From a virus: 64,000 nucleotides of DNA. The first letter of the stretch is position 1. The number at the start of each line of letters is the position of its first letter. The notes under the pieces were generated by a model. It saw nothing but the letters and a program-made list of their open reading frames with translations, ran no database searches and was not told the DNA's origin. The translations under genes and the position numbers were made by a program. This document shows positions 6,142-14,730 of the stretch, in pieces. Location: positions 1 to 64,000 of the IMG/VR virus record IMGVR_UViG_3300044640_000597. One strand, 5' to 3'.

Positions 6142-7063
6142 CAACTTAGACGAGACTTTAAAAGAGTTTCGTCACATTTCAAAATCAGTAGACAAATCAA
6201 TCGAAGAGATCAAGCTTGCTAAGCTTGGTAATAGGATTGTCTTCCCTACTGGATGGGATAGGTTGAATAAGAATCTTCTTGGGGGTTTGCAGCCTGGGAA
6301 AATGTATGTAATTGCTGGGAGACCAGGTGTAGGGAAATCAGCTTTCTCTAACCAATTGGTCTTCGATCTTCTAGACAAGAACAAGGACAAGAAAATGATT
6401 CTCCTTTATTGGAGTTTCGAGATGCCAGACTATCAACAGATTATGAGGGCAGCAGCTAACGATGTTAAGCTGCAGTTCTCAGAGCTGTATAGTATCGAGT
6501 CCCCAATCTCTGACGAGAAGGTCAACGACTATGAGAAGGCAGTAGATAAGTATCGTAAGTACCCGATATTCTTCTGCTCTATTCCTCAGAACATGGTTAA
6601 GATTAAAGAGGTGAACAACAGGGTGAATTTAAAATTCCCAAACCACACAATAATCAACCTCTTCGACCACTCTAGACTTATTCTAGGGTCTGAGGATACA
6701 GAACTACAGAAGCTTAATCAGATATCTAAAACTTGTATGTGGCTGCAGGCTAGACTTGGGGTAATCAATATCCTATTGTCTCAGCTAAACAGGAACATCG
6801 AGCAAGAGTATCGTGCTAAGCAGCAGTATCAGCCACAGCTAACTGACCTATTCGGGGGTGACTCAATAGGCCAGGATGCTCACGTGGTTATGATGCTTCA
6901 ACGTCCATATGATTTATACGGGATAACAGATGCATACTGTGGTGAGAACCCAGTAGGCTTGCTTGCATGCCACGTAGAAAAGAATAGGGATGGCCAGCTA
7001 GGCATGATTCCTTACGAATCAGATCTGTCTACCTTCTCGATTAAAGAGAGACCAAAAAAGTAA
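6089..7063 (+). CDS. DnaB-type replicative helicase (RecA-like domain), 324 aa
   Basis: Hexameric 5'-3' helicase core. Numbered from the ATG at 6089, Walker A is GRPGVGKS (77-84), and the strand-Asp-His HTIINLFDH (186-194) takes the Walker B place. LLSQLNRN then FGGDSIGQDAHVV follow the DnaB motif 3-4 pattern. The N-terminal primase-interaction domain of bacterial DnaB is missing, as in several phage helicases. I prefer 6089 to the upstream in-frame ATG at 6041 because it shortens the overlap with the previous gene to 53 nt and gives a polar, disordered-looking N-terminus. Confidence 0.88.
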   Translation: MTQQSLNQTQDESQDHSNNLDETLKEFRHISKSVDKSIEEIKLAKLGNRIVFPTGWDRLNKNLLGGLQPGKMYVIAGRPGVGKSAFSNQLVFDLLDKNKDKKMILLYWSFEMPDYQQIMRAAANDVKLQFSELYSIESPISDEKVNDYEKAVDKYRKYPIFFCSIPQNMVKIKEVNNRVNLKFPNHTIINLFDHSRLILGSEDTELQKLNQISKTCMWLQARLGVINILLSQLNRNIEQEYRAKQQYQPQLTDLFGGDSIGQDAHVVMMLQRPYDLYGITDAYCGENPVGLLACHVEKNRDGQLGMIPYESDLSTFSIKERPKK

Positions 7064-7076
7064 ATTATTATTAACT

Positions 7077-7781
7077 ATGGAATTAGTATTGCCAACAGAG
7101 AAAGTACCAGTTGGAAGGAAAAGCCCACGACATATGATTATGTACGGGCCCCCAAAGATTGGTAAGACTACTGCAATTGCTAAGCTTGATGGGTGTTTAA
7201 TCATAGACCTGGAACAAGGATCTGACATGGTTGAAGCACTAAAGATCAAGGTAGCAAATCTTGCAGAGTTATCACAGGTAGGTAAAGCCATCATGCAGGC
7301 TAAGAAACCCTACAAGTACATAGCCATTGACACTATAACTCAGCTCGAGGTATGGTGTGAGTCAGAGGCTAAAGAATTGTACAGACAAACACCAATGGGT
7401 AAGAACTTCGATGCAGATAACAAAGGGTTATCAGTATTGTCTCTTCCTCAGGGTGCAGGCTATCTGTATTTGAGAATGGCTATTAAGAAATGGATGGACA
7501 GATTGGAGATGCTCTCTGATCATATCATCTATATCGGCCACCTCAAGGATAAGATGCTTGAGAAGAAAGGTAAGGAGGTGTCTGCTAAAGATCTCGACTT
7601 GACTGGTAAGATTAGAAACATTGCTTGCTCTAACTCGGATGCCATAGGCTACGTTTATAGAGATGGAAACAAGACAATGATTTCATTCGATTCTAGTGAA
7701 GAGATCACTGCAGGCTCTCGTTGTGAGCATTTAAAGGGTCAAGTTATGGAACTTGATTGGAGTAAAATTTATATTGACTAA
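7077..7781 (+). CDS. Sak4-like RecA-fold ATPase (recombination/annealing), 234 aa
   Basis: RecA-fold P-loop protein. Walker A is GPPKIGKT (24-31), LIIDLEQGSD follows (41-50), and Walker B is YIAIDTIT with Asp85. Organisation and length match the phage Sak4/AAA_24 group, which promotes single-strand annealing with a partner SSB. A candidate SSB gene lies two genes downstream. The start has a TTAACT leader immediately before ATG. Family call good; biochemical role from the family. Confidence 0.85.
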   Translation: MELVLPTEKVPVGRKSPRHMIMYGPPKIGKTTAIAKLDGCLIIDLEQGSDMVEALKIKVANLAELSQVGKAIMQAKKPYKYIAIDTITQLEVWCESEAKELYRQTPMGKNFDADNKGLSVLSLPQGAGYLYLRMAIKKWMDRLEMLSDHIIYIGHLKDKMLEKKGKEVSAKDLDLTGKIRNIACSNSDAIGYVYRDGNKTMISFDSSEEITAGSRCEHLKGQVMELDWSKIYID

Positions 7782-7795
7782 ACACATTAAATCAA

Positions 7796-8149
7796 ATGGC
7801 AATCGAAGCTACAGTTGCACAAGAAGTTGCAACACAACCTACCACCGTAATTACGGTGTCATCAGTTCTTGGGGATTTGAATAACGGCATGGACAGAAAT
7901 GCTATTGCTAGGAAGTATGGTCTATCTGCTGCAGAAATTGCAGAGGTATTCAAGCACCCAAAGCTCAAAGGTCTACGTGCTCGTCGTAAGATTACACGTA
8001 TCTCTATTGTAGATGACACAGTAGAAAACCCAGTAACTATTCCTACAGTTCCTCAAACTGGAATTAGATTAACAGATAGTGAGGTGGTTACAAATCCTAA
8101 CCAACTTGATCTGCTTGACTTGATTGTTGATGCAGAAGCATCAATCTGA
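7796..8149 (+). CDS. Small helix-turn-helix protein, 117 aa
   Basis: Residues about 32-54 (GMDRNAIARKYGLSAAEIAEVF) read as a helix-turn-helix. A basic patch follows (LRARRKI), and the tail is acidic and hydrophobic (DLLDLIVDAE). It is probably DNA-binding. It lies between the Sak4-like ATPase and the SSB candidate, so it may regulate these genes or act in recombination. I recognise no named family. Confidence 0.75.
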   Translation: MAIEATVAQEVATQPTTVITVSSVLGDLNNGMDRNAIARKYGLSAAEIAEVFKHPKLKGLRARRKITRISIVDDTVENPVTIPTVPQTGIRLTDSEVVTNPNQLDLLDLIVDAEASI

Positions 8150-8199
8150 GAGGGAAGGGACATAGTTTACAAAATGTTTTACCGTTAAAAATTATTAAA

Positions 8200-8967
8200 A
8201 TGGCTATTCAATCGAATAATTCAGAAGAAGTTGTAGCAGGTGGTGGCATAACCCTATATACAGGTATTGCCCCAGTATCAGTAGTTGCAGTTAATCCTAG
8301 CTTAGATGAGCTATCAGATTTAGGTATTAATCTCAGAAACGAACCAGAGTATAAGGTGACTCTTAACGAGGAGGACTATAATAAGCTGGTATTCTGGCTT
8401 AAGTCTGACGTTCCTGGTCTGTCTTTTACTACTAGATTCGAGATTCTTATGCAGTCTAAGCACCGTGCATCTAAGGATGGAAGCAAGTTTATGTGGGCTA
8501 ACAACATTGGTCAGACTACATGGAGTGCAGATGTCCCTGCATATGACTGGTGGAAAAATAAAGATAAAACCAGAAAAGCTTATGTTGGTGAGGATACTTT
8601 GATTAACTTTACCAAGGCTTGGGCTAACGTGGCAGCAGGTGGAGAGGTATCATTTGATACTATCGATGCTATTGCTGAGGGAGATGTAAGAGAGTTGCAA
8701 GAGTATGTTAATGTACTCAGTGCTAACAAATTACGTGTCCTTGTAGGTGTTAAAGATGGCAAGTATCAGGCTGTCTACAACCGTCACTTTGGTCGTCTTA
8801 AGCCAATGAGAGATGATATGTTTATCAAGGCTTTGAATGAGGACTATGGTTCTTTCAATGCTGAGTATAACAAGGATCTCAAACTGCAGGTTTATTCCCC
8901 AACTATGATTGTGGCTGACCCTGTAGCAGTTCCAGCAGGTGATTCTGCTGATGCTTGGGATGTTTAA
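8200..8967 (+). CDS. Conserved replication protein, candidate ssDNA-binding protein, 255 aa
   Basis: The N-terminal phrase GGGITLYTGIAPVSVVAVNP looks like one I recall from crAss-like replication blocks. The central part is beta-rich with many aromatics (FMWANNIGQTTWSADVPAYDWW), compatible with an OB fold that stacks on bases. The C-terminus (GDSADAWDV) is acidic with an aromatic, like SSB tails. Neighbours are Sak4-like ATPase and primase. ssDNA binding is inference. A terminator-like hairpin follows the stop, suggesting strong, separately terminated expression. Confidence 0.65.
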   Translation: MAIQSNNSEEVVAGGGITLYTGIAPVSVVAVNPSLDELSDLGINLRNEPEYKVTLNEEDYNKLVFWLKSDVPGLSFTTRFEILMQSKHRASKDGSKFMWANNIGQTTWSADVPAYDWWKNKDKTRKAYVGEDTLINFTKAWANVAAGGEVSFDTIDAIAEGDVRELQEYVNVLSANKLRVLVGVKDGKYQAVYNRHFGRLKPMRDDMFIKALNEDYGSFNAEYNKDLKLQVYSPTMIVADPVAVPAGDSADAWDV

Positions 8968-9009
8968 GTTGTTTAGTGTGTGTGTATATTGTTATTGATT
9001 AAGAGTGAG

Positions 9010-9040
9010 AATGGGGGGCGACGGCTCCCCATTTTCTATT
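9010..9040 (+). terminator. Rho-independent terminator after the SSB candidate
   Basis: AATGGGG (9010-9016) pairs perfectly with CCCCATT (9027-9033) across a GC-rich loop, followed by TTCTATTTTT. A longer primase frame would start inside this hairpin, which argues for the later primase start at 9050. Confidence 0.75.
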
Positions 9041-9049
9041 TTTGTAACT

Positions 9050-10033
9050 ATGATTCAGATAAGGAACAGCGATGCTTACTTGGATAAAGATTCTGTTCTT
9101 TGTAAAATTTCAGAGTACGATATCTTCAAGTTCTATTGTCACAGTTTTAAGAAGAATGGTGACAAGTTTTGTAGTGAGCTCAGACAAGATAGATCCCCAA
9201 CTTGCTCGATAATCCAGTACAATGGTAAGCTATTGTATAAGGATTTCGGTAATGGGGAGAGCCATGATTGTTTTAGTTACGTGCAACGTAAGTATAATCT
9301 GACATTTATAGAAGCACTCAAGGTAATAGATGCTGACTTTGGGCTAGGACTCCACACAGGGACTATGACCAAGGCTGAGATGGCTATTACCTATGGGGAT
9401 CAAGTTATTGAGGAGAAAAGGCCCACTATGATTACTAAACGTAGTAGAAGGTGGACTGAAGAAGATGTTAAATTCTGGGGAAAGTTTGGGATAGACTTAG
9501 AGTTATTGACTAAATTTGCTGTAGAGCCGATCGATTACTTTTGGATCAATGAGGTTCGGTATAGCTGCCACACTCTGGCTTATGCATATAATATCAACGG
9601 GAGATATAAGATCTACAGGCCGTTGGAAACAGAGGGTAAGTGGTTCAGTAATACTACTAAAAATGATATCCAAGGCTATGGCCAATTGAAAGACAGTGGA
9701 GACATTGTCTTTCTTGCTTCATCACTAAAGGATGTTATGACTTTGAATGCTCTGGGATTCGAGGGAGTAGCAATGCAGAGTGAGATGCAGATGCCTAGTC
9801 AGAAGTTTATTGATCATCTCAAGACGAGATTTAACTTAGTGGTTGTGCTGTATGATAATGACTTTAATTCTGATACAAATCCAGGCCAGACTATGGCTAA
9901 CAAAATTTGTAATACGTATCAGTTAATCAATGTCATTATACCAGCCCATTATAAATCTAAGGATATATCAGATCTTGTTAGAGATCATGGAAAAGATTGT
10001 GCACAGAGAATAATTAACATTCAACTACCTTAA
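9050..10033 (+). CDS. DnaG-type primase with N-terminal CHC2-like and TOPRIM domains, 327 aa
   Basis: Makes RNA primers for lagging-strand synthesis. The N-terminus follows the phage CHC2-like pattern: FYCHSF (from about residue 28), CSELRQDRSPTCSI, then LYKDFGNGESHDCFSYV, with only scattered cysteines for a zinc site. The C-terminal TOPRIM domain has VVVLYDND with Asp269 and Asp271. The usual TOPRIM glutamate strand is replaced by FLASSLKD (Asp228), so the conserved Glu is absent. The ATG at 9050 follows GTAACT and lies after the terminator hairpin, so it is preferred over the upstream GTG. Confidence 0.85.
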   Translation: MIQIRNSDAYLDKDSVLCKISEYDIFKFYCHSFKKNGDKFCSELRQDRSPTCSIIQYNGKLLYKDFGNGESHDCFSYVQRKYNLTFIEALKVIDADFGLGLHTGTMTKAEMAITYGDQVIEEKRPTMITKRSRRWTEEDVKFWGKFGIDLELLTKFAVEPIDYFWINEVRYSCHTLAYAYNINGRYKIYRPLETEGKWFSNTTKNDIQGYGQLKDSGDIVFLASSLKDVMTLNALGFEGVAMQSEMQMPSQKFIDHLKTRFNLVVVLYDNDFNSDTNPGQTMANKICNTYQLINVIIPAHYKSKDISDLVRDHGKDCAQRIINIQLP

Positions 10034-10261
10034 ATGACTGATTCTAAATACTATACAGACCCAGAGGTTAGAGAAAGAATTGACACTATACTAAAAAATT
10101 GTGCAAATCTGTTCAGCAACCTTGGTACTTACACTACTTTTGATGTACAAGACATCAGAATTGCAAAACAACTAGAACGACAATGGCTAAACGAAATACA
10201 AGAACTCGATCCAATACTGTTCGAAAAGCTGGTCCCAAGAAAGGAAGCCGAGGAAAAATAA
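10034..10261 (+). CDS. Hypothetical protein, 75 aa
   Basis: A charged, helical small protein (MTDSKYYTDPEVRERIDTIL...) starting immediately after the primase stop. Its last 79 nt also encode, in another frame, the basic N-terminus of the nuclease. No recognised motif. Tight spacing on both sides supports it as a real gene. Confidence 0.7.
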   Translation: MTDSKYYTDPEVRERIDTILKNCANLFSNLGTYTTFDVQDIRIAKQLERQWLNEIQELDPILFEKLVPRKEAEEK

Positions 10262-10677
10262 AAGCTACTCAAAAAGTAGTTGACGGCATACAGTTTAAGT
10301 CAATGTTGGAGGTGTTCACGTATCGTAAGCTATTAGAGTATGAGTTAAGATTTGAGTACGAACAACGTAAGTTCGTCATTATGCAAGGGTTTGATTACCC
10401 TCAGTGTTCTTGGGAGACTCTACCTAGTGGGGATTTTAAAGATAAAGGGAACGGAAAAGTTCGTGATATCACATACACCCCAGACTTTGTAGGGTATGAT
10501 TCTAAAGGAAAACTTAAATGGGTAATCGAGTGTAAAGGTTTTGCTAACGAAAGGTTCCCTAATACGTGGAAGCTATTCAAGCAGACTTTGATACGAGAAG
10601 GAACAGTAATCCCACTGTATCTCCCTAAAAATCAGAAGCAGGTCTTAGAGACAATCGAAAAGATACTAGCTTTATAA
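10183..10677 (+). CDS. PD-(D/E)XK endonuclease (phage resolvase-like), 164 aa
   Basis: A metal-dependent nuclease with the core pattern Glu43 (FKSMLE), Asp101 (YTPDF) and E116-C-K118 (VIECKG). It is of the short phage DUF1064/endonuclease I-like type that cleaves branched or recombining DNA. The first 30 residues are very basic (KRNTRTRSNTVRKAGPKKG) and probably contact DNA; they are encoded over the end of the previous gene. The next internal Met would remove the first active-site strand, so the long start is kept. A terminator follows. Confidence 0.85.
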   Translation: MAKRNTRTRSNTVRKAGPKKGSRGKIKATQKVVDGIQFKSMLEVFTYRKLLEYELRFEYEQRKFVIMQGFDYPQCSWETLPSGDFKDKGNGKVRDITYTPDFVGYDSKGKLKWVIECKGFANERFPNTWKLFKQTLIREGTVIPLYLPKNQKQVLETIEKILAL

Positions 10678-10695
10678 TCAACAATTTAACTAACT

Positions 10696-10728
10696 AAAGG
10701 TCTGGAGAAATCTAGGCCTTTTTTATTT
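10696..10728 (+). terminator. Rho-independent terminator before rIIA-like gene
   Basis: AAAGGTCTGGA (10696-10706) pairs with TCTAGGCCTTT (10711-10721), with two wobbles, around a GAAA loop. A T-rich tail (TTTATTTTA) follows. It separates the nuclease from the rIIA-like gene 8 bases further on. Confidence 0.8.
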
Positions 10729-10735
10729 TATCCTA

Positions 10736-13528
10736 ATGAGTATTAAAACTATTGAAGACAACTACATTGGGATGGACAAGGGTGTGGCTAAGAGGATTAA
10801 TAAGGGAGCTGAGAAGCTTGTCTTTGATATCTTGCAGGCTACTCAGTATTCCACCCCTATCCCTTCAACCGTCAGAGAGCTGGTAACAAATGCCTGCGAT
10901 GCTCAACGAGAGAAGGAGATTGCTATTGAGATTCTTACTGGGGTTAAACAAGCATCAGACTACTACATAACCAGAGATGGGGAGCAGTATTCTGATTCTA
11001 ACTTTGACCCTAGTTACTATTCTATCTCTAACCTTGATATTGTACGTAACCATATTGAGATAACTTATCAGCACAACGATGGCATTGGCTATTGTGATAA
11101 GCTATCTATCAAAGATTATGGCGTAGGTATCGGGGCTAAGAGACTAGAAGGTATCCTTGAGCTAGGCTATTCTACTAAACGTAACACAAGTCAGAACTTC
11201 GGTGCTTTCGGCTTGGGTGCTAAGGTAGCACTGTCAACTGGTGTAGACTTCTACACTATCGAGACGGTGTACAATGGCAAGAGATTCAAGGCTAATTGTT
11301 TTAACTATAAGACTGACTTTATCATCCCGAAGTTCAATCTTACGACAGGCCAGATTAACCCATCGATTACTTTGTCTGATGGATCTGTAGTATATTATGA
11401 GGATACTACTGATCTTAACTGGACTGAGGTAAGTCTTGGTGTTAAGTCCCACAACTCAGCTAGATTCAATGAGGCTATAGAAGAGCAGCTCAACTATCTT
11501 GATAATGTGCGTTTCTATGCAGTGATGAATGGTCACAAGATGGAGCAGAAGATTAAGAGTGAGATCATCTATAACTCTAAGAACCTGATTGTCTCTACTA
11601 ATAACTATTTAAGAAAGCCTCACATTGTTATTGTAAAGGAAGAGGGAGCTGAGACGGGTATTAACTATGGCTATGTAGACTTTAGAGAGTTAGAGATGCA
11701 GGATCTGTATGGTCCTGTAGGCTTGAAGTGCCCAATTAAACAATCTTACATCGATGATGAAGGGCAAGAGGTAATCATTCAGGATGGTGTCGAGGTAACT
11801 CCATCACGAGAGAAGGTTATTTGGAGTGATTCGACTAAGGCTTTCATTCAGAAGCTTATCGATGCAGCTGCAGATGAGGTAACAGAACTCGTGGAGAAAG
11901 AGTTGTTAGAGACAGACTTCCTTAAGTGGTTAGATACTTGCAGACAAATCACTGGTGGTAAGACAGGAAATAAATACTCAGATAATCCAAGTGAAAGAAC
12001 CCTTGCAATACTATCAAACATCATTGATACTAAGTCCATCAAGCCTAAGTATTCTCCTGATACGACTATTAAATTTACTAGTATTCCATCAACTCTTAAT
12101 GGTTTTAGCGTAAAAGCTCATACTCAAAAGATTGATCATCTTAGAATTACTGGTGATGTACGTGTGCAGGTTGAGTATGTAAGTAATAAGATAGACCACT
12201 GGGATCAGATTGGGGATAAGAAAGTATTCTATCGTATAGGTAATGCTAATAAGTATAAGGATTTCTATTTGTATCAGAAGTATGGTCCATTTGTAACTAT
12301 TAAGAAGACTAACCTTAGTTACTTGCAGGATCATATGGATAGTCCTGGTATACCTGATACAGATATAACTTATTACCAAGCAGAGTATACTAAGAAAAAA
12401 TCTAATCAAGATTTGATAGAGCCATTGATCAAAGCATCAGAACTTTATGAGAGTTATGATGACATTGTTCTTCCTGACGATATCAAAGAGCAGTATGATG
12501 GGGCTGAGGCTAGTGCTTCGATTGTTAGTACTGGAAATCTAACTCCAGAGGAGAGACGTAAACTTAACTCTCAGATTGTAGGCTACACTCTTCGTCCTGA
12601 TGATCATAGAACTGCTGGTAATTCTTACAAAGATTTTGTATGGGATAAGGTGGAGCCAACTCTACGTACAGTTATTAATAGTACAATTCCTACTTACTAT
12701 GGTACTGACGAAGATGCTGATAAGCTGAAGATGGCTGCTGCTATTCTAAAGAGTTTTAATATGAAGTTTAGTACTGGGATTAAGAATCATTATTCTTGGG
12801 TTCCTCACGGCAGTTCAAATGATACTTTATATTACTTTGATTGTCTTGCTACTAGATTTACTGATCGTAATGGTTACTTTTCAGTCAAACCAAATGTAGA
12901 TTACAGTGAGCAAACTCAGTTGCTAAAGCTTAGTGAGTCTAATGTTAAACATGTAAGAGACTTGGCTAATTACAAACACATTGATGAGTTCTTTAGAACT
13001 GTAGATGCTGAGGGTAATTATACTTGTCATCCAGCTGTTAACATGCTTGCTAATCATATGTGGGCTAAGCAGTTCCCAATTTGGGAAAGTTTTAGTGTTT
13101 ACAATGATTGCTTTAATCTTGATTTTATTGATGAGAAGTATCATGAGATATACAAGTATCTTCTAAACATTTATACTAAGTTTGATTCTATTGTATTCTA
13201 CAAAACACCAGGAGAAGAGCTACTTATAGATCTAAAGAGTGATCTTACTAATCTTACTGCTTTTGAATTGTTTTCTGCAGCTGACATATCTGATGATATG
13301 AGAGCTGAGTTATCTGCTAAGTTCTTTGTTCTATCTGATATCCCAGGAGTAAAAGTCTTGGATTATAAATTTATGGAGGTTATAAGATTTGCTGATGAGT
13401 TTGCAAAAGACACTAAGCATTTACTTCCACGTGTAAGCTCTTACAATATATCAGAGACTAATGAACAGATAACAATCTATCTGAAAGCCTTACAGGTGTT
13501 GGAAATTCCTATCCCTGAGCTCAATTAA
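10736..13528 (+). CDS. rIIA-like protein with GHKL ATPase domain, 930 aa
   Basis: The N-terminal Hsp90/histidine-kinase-type ATPase fold is clear: N box RELVTNACDA (Glu48, Asn52, Asp55), G1 box KDYGVGIG (Asp127), and G2 box FGAFGLGAKVA (155-165). The rest is long and lacks a known domain. T4 rIIA has this arrangement and, with rIIB, protects against superinfection and some host defences. An rIIB-like gene follows, as expected for the pair. The exact role in crAss-like phages is not known to me. Confidence 0.88.
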   Translation: MSIKTIEDNYIGMDKGVAKRINKGAEKLVFDILQATQYSTPIPSTVRELVTNACDAQREKEIAIEILTGVKQASDYYITRDGEQYSDSNFDPSYYSISNLDIVRNHIEITYQHNDGIGYCDKLSIKDYGVGIGAKRLEGILELGYSTKRNTSQNFGAFGLGAKVALSTGVDFYTIETVYNGKRFKANCFNYKTDFIIPKFNLTTGQINPSITLSDGSVVYYEDTTDLNWTEVSLGVKSHNSARFNEAIEEQLNYLDNVRFYAVMNGHKMEQKIKSEIIYNSKNLIVSTNNYLRKPHIVIVKEEGAETGINYGYVDFRELEMQDLYGPVGLKCPIKQSYIDDEGQEVIIQDGVEVTPSREKVIWSDSTKAFIQKLIDAAADEVTELVEKELLETDFLKWLDTCRQITGGKTGNKYSDNPSERTLAILSNIIDTKSIKPKYSPDTTIKFTSIPSTLNGFSVKAHTQKIDHLRITGDVRVQVEYVSNKIDHWDQIGDKKVFYRIGNANKYKDFYLYQKYGPFVTIKKTNLSYLQDHMDSPGIPDTDITYYQAEYTKKKSNQDLIEPLIKASELYESYDDIVLPDDIKEQYDGAEASASIVSTGNLTPEERRKLNSQIVGYTLRPDDHRTAGNSYKDFVWDKVEPTLRTVINSTIPTYYGTDEDADKLKMAAAILKSFNMKFSTGIKNHYSWVPHGSSNDTLYYFDCLATRFTDRNGYFSVKPNVDYSEQTQLLKLSESNVKHVRDLANYKHIDEFFRTVDAEGNYTCHPAVNMLANHMWAKQFPIWESFSVYNDCFNLDFIDEKYHEIYKYLLNIYTKFDSIVFYKTPGEELLIDLKSDLTNLTAFELFSAADISDDMRAELSAKFFVLSDIPGVKVLDYKFMEVIRFADEFAKDTKHLLPRVSSYNISETNEQITIYLKALQVLEIPIPELN

Positions 13529-13557
13529 TTTCGTATCTTTATAGTAAATAATTAAAC

Positions 13558-14727
13558 ATGATTTATATCAATGTAATTGACGATAGGATCTGCGGATCCT
13601 ATGGAGACACTCCGTTCTCTGTTCAGCATAGCCCTGAACTGTATGAGAAGCTGAGTAAACTTGCTGAACTTGCTAACGATGCCTCTACTATTGAGGAGTA
13701 TCGTAAGTTTCTTGATGAGTTTGGATTGAACACACAAGAAGATTACACTAAACTTATCCAAGATAAGTGTGAGTTTATCTTCGTAAACAGAGCTACTGGT
13801 GAGTTCTTTCTGAAGCATGGGGAGACTGTCTCTACTATCCCAATGCCTGAGGCTTTGGTAGAAAGAATCTATGAATCTATTGACAAAGGGATTGACTTCA
13901 ATCCACTTGTTAAGATGTGGACTAGATGGCTTCGTAACCCTATCCTCAGAAAGAAGATGAAGGATGGAAGAGGTAGAGAATTCTCTGAGAGATTCTTCAA
14001 CTTTGTAAATCTTAAGTATGTACACCCTGTACTATTTAAGAAATATACAGAAGAGATGGGTTTCTCTGATGAGAAGGCTATCGATGCTGCTACTATGTAT
14101 CAGATGAAGATTACTAAAGAGGGTCTCTTGAATGGTTACAAAGTATCCAAAGAGATTCTACATAAGTATGATCCTGAGACTGGTGAGGTTCATGACCGTT
14201 ACAAGAGAACTTTCAATGTAGACACTGGTGAGATTGAGTCAGAAGGATTGCCAGAGTTTGTAGAAGACAGATTGTTTGAGCCAGCAGTTATGGGGAGTGG
14301 CGGTGATGCATTCTATTGTGAGGGAGCTAATGGCTATGGAACCCCAGGCCACTTCATCAAGGTAGGTTGTGTTCATCGTCTTGATTCTTGGGATAAGGTA
14401 AACACAGACGATCATCTATCTTGTGTTCCAGGTTTGCACTTTGGTGGTCTGAAGTATATCTCTGGATACGGTGGTGAGATTCACAATGTGTTTGTTGACC
14501 CAATGCACATCGGTGCAGTTCCAGATGATTCAACAGGTGCTATTCGATGCTTGCAGTACTTCGTTCACTCAAGCTTGGCTGGAGTTAATGGCTCTATCTA
14601 TCACTCTTCTACTTATGCAGCTATGACAGATGCTGAGTGGGATAAGATGAGAGAGGAGGCTGTTGCTTTGTCAATAGAGAAAGCAAAGAAACTTAAAGAA
14701 GAGCAAGACGAACTAAATTCATTATAA
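13558..14727 (+). CDS. rIIB-like protein, 389 aa
   Basis: Follows the rIIA-like gene by 29 nt. The pattern is typical of phage rIIB relatives: a central helical part (FNPLVKMWTRWLRNP), then a C-terminal domain with FYCEGANGYGTPGHFIKVG, CVPGLHFGG and a DPMHIGAVPDD segment. It presumably acts with the rIIA-like ATPase at the membrane. A charged helix ends the protein (EKAKKLKEEQDEL). Assignment rests on pattern recall and the rIIA neighbour. Confidence 0.8.
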   Translation: MIYINVIDDRICGSYGDTPFSVQHSPELYEKLSKLAELANDASTIEEYRKFLDEFGLNTQEDYTKLIQDKCEFIFVNRATGEFFLKHGETVSTIPMPEALVERIYESIDKGIDFNPLVKMWTRWLRNPILRKKMKDGRGREFSERFFNFVNLKYVHPVLFKKYTEEMGFSDEKAIDAATMYQMKITKEGLLNGYKVSKEILHKYDPETGEVHDRYKRTFNVDTGEIESEGLPEFVEDRLFEPAVMGSGGDAFYCEGANGYGTPGHFIKVGCVHRLDSWDKVNTDDHLSCVPGLHFGGLKYISGYGGEIHNVFVDPMHIGAVPDDSTGAIRCLQYFVHSSLAGVNGSIYHSSTYAAMTDAEWDKMREEAVALSIEKAKKLKEEQDELNSL

Positions 14728-14730
14728 GCT

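Noticed and set aside
9005-9049. GTG start for the primase
   Set aside because: The sequence lies in the terminator hairpin and encodes a Gly/Ser-rich stretch unlike primase N-termini; ATG 9050 has the TAACT leader.
12089-12409. Minus-strand frame of 106 residues in the rIIA-like gene
   Set aside because: Antisense shadow, Ile/Leu-rich from AT-rich complement, no supporting start site or neighbours.
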